Origin: an uncultured Robiginitomaculum sp.
GTDB lineage: Bacteria > Pseudomonadota > Alphaproteobacteria > Caulobacterales > Maricaulaceae
DNA: 60,025 nucleotides
NCBI GenBank assembly: GCA_938015875.1
Contig: CALLXE010000023.1
Location: forward strand, 1 to 60,025
Reading direction: 5' to 3'
Both the position numbers and the translations under genes were made by a program. The notes under the pieces are model-generated. The model saw only the letters and a list, made by a program, of their open reading frames with translations, searched no databases and had not been told where the DNA came from. Position 1 is the stretch's first letter; the number at the start of each line of letters is the position of its first letter. Shown here one piece after another: positions 8,016 to 16,573 of this stretch.

Positions 8016-10870
8016 TGCCTGACAACGTAAAGACAGCACAGGACAGCCCTTCTGTAAAACCTACAAAATTGCGTCCAAAGCGCAGGTTTTTGGTCCGTAC
8101 GGCGCCCGTCATTCCGGGGCCGATGGCTCCGGTCGACAGCGGATTTGATATGCCGGGCCTGAAACTGATATTTGAGAAAGAGCTGGCAGGGGAATCTGCG
8201 GATGATGCCCGTATTGCGGCCTTGGCCGCGTTTAAATCTGCTCTCGATAAAGCACTCGCGGATACGCAAAAACGCTTTGATATGGGACGAATTGGCGGAC
8301 TTGAAACCGCGCGCCGCATTTCTGCGGTTCACACAGATTTGGCTCGCGCGCTTTATGATTACGCCGTAAGCCTGCACGGACCTTGCGACGAGCAGGCCTT
8401 GTCGGTCTGCGCGGTTGGCGGTTTTGGACGCGGGGAAATGGCTCCGGGCTCTGATCTGGATTTATTGTTTCTTCACGCCGGCAGTGCGCCATCAGAGGTA
8501 ACAGGCAAAATAACAGAATTCATGCTGTATATGCTGTGGGATTTGGGCCTGAAAGTCGGGCAATCCTGCCGGTCCACAGAGCAGTGCCTGAAATTGGCCA
8601 AAGAAGATCAAACCATTTTAACGGCGCTTTTGGACTGCCGCTACATCGCCGGCGATCAGGATTTGGCAGAGCAACTTCGATTTAAATTCAGGATGCAAAT
8701 TAATAAAGGCCGGGGCCGCGGCTTTATCGCAACCAAGCTGGAAGAACGCGATGTGCGTCATGAGCGTGAAGGTAATTCGCGCTACGTCATCGAGCCGAAT
8801 ATCAAAGAAGGTAAAGGCGGGCTGCGCGATTTACACGTGCTCTATTGGATTGCCAGATACATTGATAAAGATGCGCAAATCATAGATCCGCAGCGCGCCG
8901 AAGATTACGTGGCTATGGGGTTGTTTGACACCCAAGCCGCCGACCGATTTGTGCGGGCGGCGGATTTTTTATGGCGCACGCGGTGCCATTTACATTACGC
9001 CTCATCGCGGGCTACGGAAAACCTGACTTTTGATTATCAAACCAAAATTGCCCGCAAAATGGGCTATGCGTCCGGTCCGGTCGAAGTCGCTGTTGAAAAG
9101 TTTATGCGCGAATATTTCACTAATGCCCGCGAGGTCGGCGCGATCACCCGGATTGCCTGCGCCAAATTAGAGCAAGCCAGCTCCTTGCGTCTGCCTCAGG
9201 GACTGGACCGACTTTTGCCGACGTCACGGCGCGGCATTAAGCGGACAGGATTTATTCTGGACCATGGCCGTCTTAACTTTGCCGATGATTTGAAAATTCG
9301 TTCAAACCCTTCCTCTATTTTGGAGTTGTTTCAAATCGCCGGTCAGCGAAATTTGGATCTGCATCCTGACGCGCTCGGGGCTGTCGACTTTCGCCGAAAT
9401 CTGATCGATAATAATTTCAGAAAAGATCCGAAAAACTCTAAAATATTCTTGAATACGCTTTTAAATTCCAAAGCCCCCGGGGCCGTGATGAAAGTCATGA
9501 ACGAGGCCGGCGTGTTGGGACGTTATCTGATTGAATTTGGCGGGATTGTCGCGCGTACGCAATTTAATATGCACCATGCTTACACAGTTGACGAGCATAC
9601 GATCGGTCTTGTGCGCTATTTCCATGATCTTGAGACAGGAAAGCTTGAAAAAGAAAATCCGATTGCCACGCAATTTGTCCAAGGGTTCACACAGAGCCAG
9701 CGGCGGATCTTATATATGGCCTGCCTGCTTCATGACACCGGTAAAGGCGTTGGCGATCAGTGCATTGAAGGCGCACGCCTGTCCCGGCGGGCCTGCCGGC
9801 GTTTGGGTATGGCCCAAGAAGAAATTGATACTGTTTCCTGGCTTATCCGCCGCCATTTGGATATGAGCGAAACCGCGCAACGCCGCGATATTTCCGACAT
9901 AGAAACCATTGCCGATTTTGCCGAAAATGTTGGCTCTGCCGAGCGTCTGCAAATGCTGATGGCGTTGACCATTGTTGATATTCGCGCCGTCGGGCCCGGA
10001 ATTTGGAATGATTGGAAGGGAACGCTTCTGCGTGACCTTTACACATCGACTTTAAATTATCTGGACGACAAACCCAATATCGCACCGCGCAGCCGCGCCA
10101 ATGCCGCCCGTGAAACCTTATTTGAGCGCTTGCCGGTGACAGTCGGCGATACGGTGCAGACCTATATGGAAGCGCTCGATGACAGCTATTGGCTCAGCTT
10201 TTCTGTCAGCGACCAAGTCCGTCATGCGCGTTTTATTGACAGCGCGATTGACGCCGGCGGAGAGCATCACGTTCAAACCCGTCGCAATAAGGCTTTTGAT
10301 ATTACAGAGCTTTGGGTCATGACCAAGGATCGGCCCGGCTTGTTTGCTGATTTGACCGGAGCCATTGCGGCGTCCGGCGCGTCCATTACCGGGGCGCGTT
10401 TGCACACCGGTGAAGACGGATCTGTTTTTGATATTTTTTATCTGCAAAATCCGGACGGTTTGGCCTTTGCGCGCGTGTCAGAGCATTTACTGGAGTCCTT
10501 GCGTCTTAAAACTCTTAAAGCGGCCTGCGGCGAAGGTGTGGATGGACTCAGTTCGCTCAGCCGGCCGTCCCGGCGCGCGCGGGCGATACCGGTCAAACCG
10601 CAAGTGGCGTTTCAGGATCGCGAGGCAAGAGACGTGGTTATCCTGCAAGTCGAGGGCCGCGACCGGCCGGGGCTTTTGCATGAAATTGCGCGGGTTCTGA
10701 ACGGCAATGAATTGATCATTCTGTCGGCGCATATCGAAGTCATCGGCGCGACGGCTGTTGACGTATTTTACTTGAAATATTTGGACGGAGATGATCAGTG
10801 GCGCGCGCAAAAACGTGTCACGGTTGAAGACCAATTGCTGCGGGTTCTGGACGATAAGGGCGCCGCGTGA
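8015..10870 (+). CDS. glnD: Bifunctional PII uridylyltransferase/uridylyl-removing enzyme
   Basis: A 951-residue GlnD, the nitrogen sensor that uridylylates PII proteins when glutamine is low and removes UMP when it is high. The nucleotidyltransferase motif GGFGRGEMAPGSDLDLLF lies near 135-150. The HD hydrolase motif LLHDTGKG is near 570. Two ACT domains, the glutamine sensors, start near 765 (MTKDRPGLFADL) and 872 (VEGRDRPGLLHEI). The order is canonical. AAGGA before the ATG and the one-base overlap with mutS support the start. The murJ GTG overlaps its stop by four bases. Confidence 0.96.
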   Translation: MPDNVKTAQDSPSVKPTKLRPKRRFLVRTAPVIPGPMAPVDSGFDMPGLKLIFEKELAGESADDARIAALAAFKSALDKALADTQKRFDMGRIGGLETARRISAVHTDLARALYDYAVSLHGPCDEQALSVCAVGGFGRGEMAPGSDLDLLFLHAGSAPSEVTGKITEFMLYMLWDLGLKVGQSCRSTEQCLKLAKEDQTILTALLDCRYIAGDQDLAEQLRFKFRMQINKGRGRGFIATKLEERDVRHEREGNSRYVIEPNIKEGKGGLRDLHVLYWIARYIDKDAQIIDPQRAEDYVAMGLFDTQAADRFVRAADFLWRTRCHLHYASSRATENLTFDYQTKIARKMGYASGPVEVAVEKFMREYFTNAREVGAITRIACAKLEQASSLRLPQGLDRLLPTSRRGIKRTGFILDHGRLNFADDLKIRSNPSSILELFQIAGQRNLDLHPDALGAVDFRRNLIDNNFRKDPKNSKIFLNTLLNSKAPGAVMKVMNEAGVLGRYLIEFGGIVARTQFNMHHAYTVDEHTIGLVRYFHDLETGKLEKENPIATQFVQGFTQSQRRILYMACLLHDTGKGVGDQCIEGARLSRRACRRLGMAQEEIDTVSWLIRRHLDMSETAQRRDISDIETIADFAENVGSAERLQMLMALTIVDIRAVGPGIWNDWKGTLLRDLYTSTLNYLDDKPNIAPRSRANAARETLFERLPVTVGDTVQTYMEALDDSYWLSFSVSDQVRHARFIDSAIDAGGEHHVQTRRNKAFDITELWVMTKDRPGLFADLTGAIAASGASITGARLHTGEDGSVFDIFYLQNPDGLAFARVSEHLLESLRLKTLKAACGEGVDGLSSLSRPSRRARAIPVKPQVAFQDREARDVVILQVEGRDRPGLLHEIARVLNGNELIILSAHIEVIGATAVDVFYLKYLDGDDQWRAQKRVTVEDQLLRVLDDKGAA

Positions 10871-12432
10871 AACTGATAAAGTCCACGGCAATCATCGGGG
10901 CGTTCACCCTGATCAGCCGGTTCCTCGGACTGGCGCGCGATATTCTAATGGCGCGGTTCTTAGGCGCCGGCCTTGTGACGGACGCGCTGTTTACGGCGTT
11001 TAAATTGCCAAACCTGTTTCGGCGCGTCTTTGCCGAGGGCGCGTTTAATGCCGCTTTCGTTCCGCTTTATGCGCGTCGCTTGGAAGAGGGCGGTGAGGAT
11101 GACGCCAATCAATTTGCATCCGAAGCGCTGTCGGCTTTGTTGGTTATCACAGTTTTTTTGGTCGTCTTATTTGAACTGACTATGCCCATTGCCATGAACT
11201 TATTGGGCGCCGGCCTGTCCCGCACCCCGGCGGGTGATATGCCTGCGGCTTTTGATCTGGCGGTGCTGTACGGCCAGATCACAATGCCTTATTTAATCTT
11301 TATGTCACTGGCAGCGCTGTTTTCCGGCGTGCTGAACACACGGCACTATTTTGCTGTGGCGGCCGCCGCGCCGATATTTTTAAATATATTGCTGGTCGGC
11401 GTTCTGATGACCAATCCCGCTATGGACTGGAGCAAAGTTGATTTGGCGCTTTATTTGGCTGTCGCCATGACGGTTTCCGGCGCGCTTCAGGTGGGCCTGG
11501 TGGTTTGGGGCGTACGCCGCGCCGGGGTTAAGGTCGGCCTTCAGCGCCCGCGTATGACCCCAGGCGTTAAGCGGCTCTTGCAACTGGGCCTGCCCGGGGC
11601 TGCGGCGGCCGGCATTACGCAAATTAATTTAATGGTCAGCCATAACATTGCCACCACACAGGCTAATGCGCCAAGCTGGCTGAATTATGCAGATCGTCTC
11701 TATCAATTGCCGCTGGGTATGATCGGTATTGCCATGGGTATTGCATTGTTGCCGGCCTTGTCACGGGCCTTGCGGGCAGGGGATCATGCAGGGGCAGGAA
11801 GCTCCATGAACAGGGCTTTGGAAATCTCGGCGTTTTTGACATTCCCCGCTGCGGCGGCCCTTGCAGTTATGCCCGAGTTTTTAATCGCCGGCCTGTTTCA
11901 AAGCGGAGCGTTCAGCGCGTCTGATACGGCGCAAACAGCCAAGGCTTTGCGCATGTTTGCTTTCGGTCTGCCGGCATTTGTTTTAATTAAAATTTTAACG
12001 CCCGCATTTTTTGCCCGAGAAAATACGCGCACGCCGATGATTTATGCGGGTATCAGCGCGCTTATAAATGTGACGCTCGGCGCGGCGCTGTTTTTCACCG
12101 TCGGGTTTTTCGGCCTTGCGTTTGCAACATCTGTGGCGGCTTGGGCCAATGTGATTTTGCTGGGGCGCACTTTGTTTAAATCAGAGCACTTGGTTTTGGA
12201 TGCGCGCCTGAAGCGCAAATTGCCGCGCATTATCATTGCGAGTGCGATTATGGCGGTTGGCGTCGGGGCTTTATCCGGTCACTTTGCCGGCAATATTGGC
12301 GGGCGCGTGATAATGGATTTGGCCTTGCTCGGTTTTGTCTCGCTTGCGGGCCTTCTGATTTATCTGATCGCCGCCATCCCGCTGGGCGCAATTTCAAAAT
12401 CTGATATCAAGACGGCCTTTCGCAAAACATAG
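10867..12432 (+). CDS. murJ: Lipid II flippase MurJ (MviN)
   Basis: A 521-residue polytopic MOP-superfamily protein with about 14 helices that moves lipid II across the inner membrane for peptidoglycan synthesis. The N-terminus (AIIGAFTLISRFLGLARDI) and the following FKLPNLFRRVFAEGAFNAAFVP are the MurJ signature, including the essential basic residues of the first loops. The start is GTG in GTGA, overlapping the glnD stop by four bases. Length and domain cover are complete. Confidence 0.95.
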   Translation: MKLIKSTAIIGAFTLISRFLGLARDILMARFLGAGLVTDALFTAFKLPNLFRRVFAEGAFNAAFVPLYARRLEEGGEDDANQFASEALSALLVITVFLVVLFELTMPIAMNLLGAGLSRTPAGDMPAAFDLAVLYGQITMPYLIFMSLAALFSGVLNTRHYFAVAAAAPIFLNILLVGVLMTNPAMDWSKVDLALYLAVAMTVSGALQVGLVVWGVRRAGVKVGLQRPRMTPGVKRLLQLGLPGAAAAGITQINLMVSHNIATTQANAPSWLNYADRLYQLPLGMIGIAMGIALLPALSRALRAGDHAGAGSSMNRALEISAFLTFPAAAALAVMPEFLIAGLFQSGAFSASDTAQTAKALRMFAFGLPAFVLIKILTPAFFARENTRTPMIYAGISALINVTLGAALFFTVGFFGLAFATSVAAWANVILLGRTLFKSEHLVLDARLKRKLPRIIIASAIMAVGVGALSGHFAGNIGGRVIMDLALLGFVSLAGLLIYLIAAIPLGAISKSDIKTAFRKT

Positions 12433-12507
12433 ACCGGTACAACCATCTGCGTCTTTGACTTGGGGCCCCGCAGTGATACAAGCGGGCGCACATTATGGAC
12501 CTGCTTT

Positions 12508-13530
12508 ATGACTGATAAATATTCCGGACCCGAGCGTATTTTCTCCGGCGTGCAGCCGACCGGGGCGCTGCATTTGGGAAACTATTTGGGCGCGCTGAAA
12601 AAGTTTGTCGCGCTGCAACATGATTATGAATGCCTGTATTGCATTGTCGATTTGCACGCTATCACGGTTTGGCAAGAGCCGGCGAAGCTGAAATCTCAAA
12701 CACGGGAAATTGCCGCCGCTTATTTGGCCGCCGGTGTTGATCCTGATGTTGCGATTATTTATCCGCAATCTTTGGTGCGCGAGCACATGGAACTGGCGTG
12801 GTATTTTAATTGTGTCGCGCGAACCGGCTGGGTCAATCGTATGACCCAGTTTAAAGACAAAGCCGGTAAGAACGCAGAGAATGTTTCTGTCGGCCTCTAT
12901 GCTTATCCGGTGCTTCAGGCTGCGGACATATTGCTTTATAAAGCAACCCATGTTCCGGTCGGTGAAGATCAAAAGCAGCATTTGGAACTGTCCCGTGATA
13001 TTGCGCAGAAATTCAATAATGACTTTTCTGTTCCGAATTTCTTTCCGCTTCCTGAGCCTTTGATTAAAGGTCCGGGCGCGCGGGTTATGTCTCTTCGGGA
13101 CGGGACATCCAAAATGTCGAAATCTGACCCGTCGGATAATTCGCGCATTAACCTGACCGACAGCGCTGAGGTGATCGTTAAGAAATTTAAAAAAGCCAAA
13201 ACCGATATGGGCGTTATGCCGGGCCCCGGTGAGGATCTGAGCGACCGGCCTGAGGTTGATAATTTGATCGGTATTTATGCCGCCTTGTCCGGTGAAACGC
13301 GCCAAACGGTTATTGCCCGGTTTGAAGGGCAGGGCTTTGGCGCATTTAAACCGGCGCTTGCGGATTTGGCCGTAGACAAGCTCTCGCCGATGACAAGTTT
13401 AATGAACCGCTATTTGGCCGACCCGGATGAAATTGATCGCATCTTAATGCGTGGCGCGGACAGAGCGCGCGCTTTGGCCACGCCGATTATGGACGAGATA
13501 CGGTCTACGATCGGATTTTTAGGGAGTTGA
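12508..13530 (+). CDS. trpS: Tryptophanyl-tRNA synthetase
   Basis: A class I synthetase of 340 residues that charges tRNA-Trp. The HIGH-equivalent is [14 protein letters not shown] near residue 13-26, and the KMSKS motif is [10 protein letters not shown] near 201. I placed the start at the ATG opening [14 protein letters not shown], since family members begin there; an upstream TTG at 12460 would add 16 unlikely residues. No good Shine-Dalgarno sequence is visible. It sits 75 bases after murJ and just before the copper lipoprotein. Confidence 0.95.
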   Translation: MTDKYSGPERIFSGVQPTGALHLGNYLGALKKFVALQHDYECLYCIVDLHAITVWQEPAKLKSQTREIAAAYLAAGVDPDVAIIYPQSLVREHMELAWYFNCVARTGWVNRMTQFKDKAGKNAENVSVGLYAYPVLQAADILLYKATHVPVGEDQKQHLELSRDIAQKFNNDFSVPNFFPLPEPLIKGPGARVMSLRDGTSKMSKSDPSDNSRINLTDSAEVIVKKFKKAKTDMGVMPGPGEDLSDRPEVDNLIGIYAALSGETRQTVIARFEGQGFGAFKPALADLAVDKLSPMTSLMNRYLADPDEIDRILMRGADRARALATPIMDEIRSTIGFLGS

Positions 13531-13532
13531 GT

Positions 13533-14021
13533 ATGAACCGCAGATTTTTATGTTTCGCCGCGCCCCTTCTTTTGGGACTTAGTCTCGCCGGGTGCATGTC
13601 CGGTGACCACGCCCATAACGCCGGGCCTGTGTCTGTTGACAATGCTGTGGTTTATCCCCCGCTGCCCGGCCGCGATGTAGCCCTTGGCACATTTGTTCTT
13701 AAAAGCAATTCCGGCGCTGATGATGTCTTGCTGTCTGCAAGTTCGCCTGTCAGTGACCGGGTTGAGATTCATACGCATGTCAGAGAGGGTGAGGTCATGA
13801 AAATGCGCCGCCTCGACAGTTTGGATATTCCTGCCGGCGCAGCAGTCACGTTTGAGCGCGGCGGTTATCACTTAATGATGTTCGGTGCAGAGCTTCCGTC
13901 GGGGGCAAAGATTATTCCTGTAACACTGACATTTAAGACGGCCGGCAATGTGACCGTCAGTGCAGCGGTTGACGGACGCGCAGACGCGGGAGACAAAGCC
14001 ATGGATCATTCCGGCCATTAA
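13533..14021 (+). CDS. PCu(A)C-type periplasmic copper chaperone lipoprotein
   Basis: A 162-residue lipoprotein (lipobox SLAGC, Cys21) with a DUF461/PCu(A)C domain. The copper-ligand pattern is visible: His/Met in EIHTHVREGEVMKM, then GGYHLMMFG. These proteins bind Cu(I) in the periplasm and commonly help load the CuA site of cytochrome oxidase. Extra His occur at both ends (GDHAHN and a terminal MDHSGH) and may add metal sites. The ATG at 13533 is preceded by AGGGAG at 13521-13526 and is preferred to the TTG at 13527. Confidence 0.85.
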   Translation: MNRRFLCFAAPLLLGLSLAGCMSGDHAHNAGPVSVDNAVVYPPLPGRDVALGTFVLKSNSGADDVLLSASSPVSDRVEIHTHVREGEVMKMRRLDSLDIPAGAAVTFERGGYHLMMFGAELPSGAKIIPVTLTFKTAGNVTVSAAVDGRADAGDKAMDHSGH

Positions 14022-14040
14022 ATGCAGGTTCAAAACCTAT

Positions 14041-14072
14041 AAAAAAGGCCGGGCGATGATCGGGCCTTTTTT
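14041..14072. terminator. Bidirectional terminator
   Basis: A ten-base stem (AAAAAAGGCC / GGCCTTTTTT) around a 12-base loop, with A and T runs on the two sides so it works in both directions. It serves the convergent PCu(A)C lipoprotein (plus) and MscS channel (minus) genes, and it overlaps the MscS stop codon by two bases. Confidence 0.85.
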
Positions 14073-14910
14073 ATTTTTCCTTGATAACCATTGTGGTCAT
14101 AACCCGTTGCGGGAACGGTATTTCAATCTTGGCTGTGTCCAGTGCCGCCTTAATCCTGATGCGGACATCTGAGGTGCGGGCTAGCCAATTATCCGAAGGC
14201 AACCAGCACCGTAATGACAGGTTGATCGCGCTGTCTCCAAATCCCATGACATAAACTTCCGGCGGCGTCGGCATGTCTTTGACATCAGCGGTGTCAGCTA
14301 AAACTTTCAGTAATATTGTTTCTGCCTTGGCCAAATCCGTATCATAGCCAACACCGATATCGACAAATAGTTTGCGCTCTGTGTGGCGGGCAAAATTTTG
14401 CAGACGATTGTTCCAGACTTGGCTGTTGGGAACGTAAATATAAATGCCTTCGAGATCTTTAAACGTCGTGGAAAACAGTCCGATTTCCTGAACGGTGCCG
14501 GCATAATTCGGCGTATCAACGAACTCTCCGATTTTAAGCGGCCGCAATATTAAAAGCATGACGCCGGAGGCAATGTTGCCCAGCGTATCTTTTAACGCCA
14601 AACCAACGGCCAGACCCGCAGACCCGAATACCGCCAGTAGCGCGCTCGACGGGACGCCGATCTTGGTCAAAAAGGCGTAAAGCGTAAAAGCGATGATGAA
14701 GTAAAAAATCACGCTTGCCAGAACAGGGCGCAGCGTGGCGCTGATGCGGTCGCCGCCAAGTCTTGATTTCAAAAACCTTTTACGCAACCCTTTCGCAATG
14801 ATAATGCCGGCAATCAATATTGTGAACGCTGCCGTCAGGGTGACCCCAAAGCTTAAAACTTGGGGGAATTCTTCACGGGAAACCTTCCAAATTTGTGTCA
14901 AATTTTCCAT
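14071..14910 (-). CDS. MscS-family small-conductance mechanosensitive channel
   Basis: A 279-residue channel of the minimal MscS type, which opens on membrane tension to release solutes after hypo-osmotic shock. Two or three N-terminal helices lead to the pore helix (FGSAGLAVGLALKDTLGNIA) with its Gly/Ala pattern. The beta domain (VDTPNYAGTVQEIGLFST) and the C-terminal alpha/beta domain follow. I chose the ATG at 14910 (MENLTQIW) because AGAGA lies about five bases upstream. ATGs at 14922 and 14961 are alternatives. Confidence 0.88.
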   Translation of the reverse strand: MENLTQIWKVSREEFPQVLSFGVTLTAAFTILIAGIIIAKGLRKRFLKSRLGGDRISATLRPVLASVIFYFIIAFTLYAFLTKIGVPSSALLAVFGSAGLAVGLALKDTLGNIASGVMLLILRPLKIGEFVDTPNYAGTVQEIGLFSTTFKDLEGIYIYVPNSQVWNNRLQNFARHTERKLFVDIGVGYDTDLAKAETILLKVLADTADVKDMPTPPEVYVMGFGDSAINLSLRCWLPSDNWLARTSDVRIRIKAALDTAKIEIPFPQRVMTTMVIKEK

Positions 14911-14989
14911 ATTATCTCTCATATGTCCGGGCAAAACGCGCCGGCCGTGACTTCGTTGCATTTAGGGGTGGAGGTCGGCCCTCAAATCA

Positions 14990-16054
14990 TCAACGCCGCG
15001 ACTTTGCCCCGATCATAGCAATGGCATTAAGCAGCCGTCCTGTCAGCGCGTCAACCGGCGCGCCGGCAGATTTGACCTTCTTTTCTGTCTCAAGGCTCTC
15101 CAGCAGAATTTTATCCAAAAGGGCCGGTCGCCACAGCCGCAACTGGCTTTCAAACTCGCGTTGATACAGGCCGAACACCGGCGGCCGCAGGCCGCGCATG
15201 GCGTCAGATACGCTTGACCCGCCATCCATAGCCGCCAGCGCGCTGTGAAGCCTCGTTAAGTGCCGCTGCGCACTGCGCAAAATAACGGCGGCATGCATCT
15301 TCCCGGCCATGGCCCGGCGAAACGCGGCGTCGGCCTGAACTTGCCGGCCGGAAAAGGCTGCATAGATAATTTCGTCAATATCGCCGGCCTGCGCGCCGGA
15401 GGCTACGGCATTGATATCGTCAATCGTGACGCGGTCGCCTTCGGTTTCTCCATACCCTTTGTAAAGCGCCATTTTTTCAAGCTCGCCGCGTGCCAAGGCC
15501 CGGTCGCCTTCCAATAAGGGCGTCCACATTGACAGGGCGTCTTTATCAATCCCGATGCCGTAAGTGCCGATTGCCGCCAGCGTATCGCGGGCAATCGTGG
15601 CCACATCGGCGGCGCTGTCGGCGTAACAGGCAATGGCGGCAAATCCCGTGGCGGCTTCAAACGCTTTGCGGACATGGGATCTGGGCGTCATAGCGCCCGC
15701 TTCGATAATGAGTTTTGCAGCGCAGCGCTCGGGGTGGGCATCAAATTGTTTGATAAGCTTACCTATAGCCAAGCCTTGGCGTTCATGATCAAGGCGCACG
15801 CGGATAAGCCGGGAATCACCCAGCAAAGACAGCGCTGACATTTCATCGGATAAGCGCGCCGGGTCAGATGATAAATCGTCGGACGTTAATACGGTTACGT
15901 TAAAGGCATCGTCGACATCAGGCACGAATTGCGCGGCCAGTGTTTGCGATCTCTCTACGGTCAGGCCCCGGTCAGGGCCGTAAATCAGGGCGCCCAGCAT
16001 ATCGGCAGGCGGGCCTGCGCAAAATTTATCCGCGCGACTTCCGGAGAGTTTCAC
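14990..16054 (-). CDS. holA: DNA polymerase III delta subunit
   Basis: A 354-residue HolA, the clamp-loader subunit that opens the beta sliding clamp. The opening MKLSGSRADKF and the segment ALIYGPDRGL match family members, as do LLGDSRLIRVR and the C-terminal collar domain. As expected for delta, there is no working Walker A motif. It follows lptE by three bases in the leuS-lptE-holA arrangement typical of Alphaproteobacteria, so expression is probably coupled. Confidence 0.92.
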   Translation of the reverse strand: MKLSGSRADKFCAGPPADMLGALIYGPDRGLTVERSQTLAAQFVPDVDDAFNVTVLTSDDLSSDPARLSDEMSALSLLGDSRLIRVRLDHERQGLAIGKLIKQFDAHPERCAAKLIIEAGAMTPRSHVRKAFEAATGFAAIACYADSAADVATIARDTLAAIGTYGIGIDKDALSMWTPLLEGDRALARGELEKMALYKGYGETEGDRVTIDDINAVASGAQAGDIDEIIYAAFSGRQVQADAAFRRAMAGKMHAAVILRSAQRHLTRLHSALAAMDGGSSVSDAMRGLRPPVFGLYQREFESQLRLWRPALLDKILLESLETEKKVKSAGAPVDALTGRLLNAIAMIGAKSRR

Positions 16055-16057
16055 GGC

Positions 16058-16573
16058 CTATTGGCCGCGCAGCGCTTTAGCGAGCCTTAAGACCAAGCGA
16101 TCCGAAATATCATTGGCCACGCGCTGCGTTGCATCATCCGTTGCCGCTGTCGTGCCATAAGGATCGGACGGAGAATTAAAAGTCGAGACGGCGGAAACGC
16201 TGCTGCGCTCTATTACGTCGCCGGTATCGGCGCGGCGCAAAACGTAACGCACGGCCAGGCGCATATCATAACGGGCAGCCACATCATCACCGCGCAGCCC
16301 GACAGCTTCGCGTCTCAGCGTTGTGGCAATATCTAAATTATAAGCGGCTGTTCCGGTGGCCATACGGTCCGTCAGGCCCTGACGAATAAGAAACTCTGCC
16401 TTTTTTCCGGTCGCGCCGGTCGCTTTGGTTTCGCCGAAGTTTAAATTAATCGCCGGCAAGGGCGCACGAACGCCGGAGGCTTGCGCGGCATGCAAAGGGG
16501 TAAAGCCACAGCCCGTCAGGGCGGTAGCGGTCATCGCGCAAATCGCGGCGGTAAGAAGTATCTGTTTCATCAA
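16058..16573 (-). CDS. lptE: LPS-assembly lipoprotein LptE
   Basis: A 171-residue outer-membrane lipoprotein (lipobox ALTGC, Cys22, then GFTPLHA) that plugs and stabilises the LptD barrel during LPS insertion. The GFxPLY-like start after the lipid cysteine and the position between leuS and holA identify it; LptE sequences are otherwise weakly conserved. Its ATG overlaps the leuS stop by four bases, so the two are likely translationally coupled. Confidence 0.9.
   Translation of the reverse strand: MMKQILLTAAICAMTATALTGCGFTPLHAAQASGVRAPLPAINLNFGETKATGATGKKAEFLIRQGLTDRMATGTAAYNLDIATTLRREAVGLRGDDVAARYDMRLAVRYVLRRADTGDVIERSSVSAVSTFNSPSDPYGTTAATDDATQRVANDISDRLVLRLAKALRGQ

Noticed and set aside
12460-12507. 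TTG start for trpS
   Set aside because: Family members begin at the ATG at 12508; the upstream residues are unlike any synthetase N-terminus.
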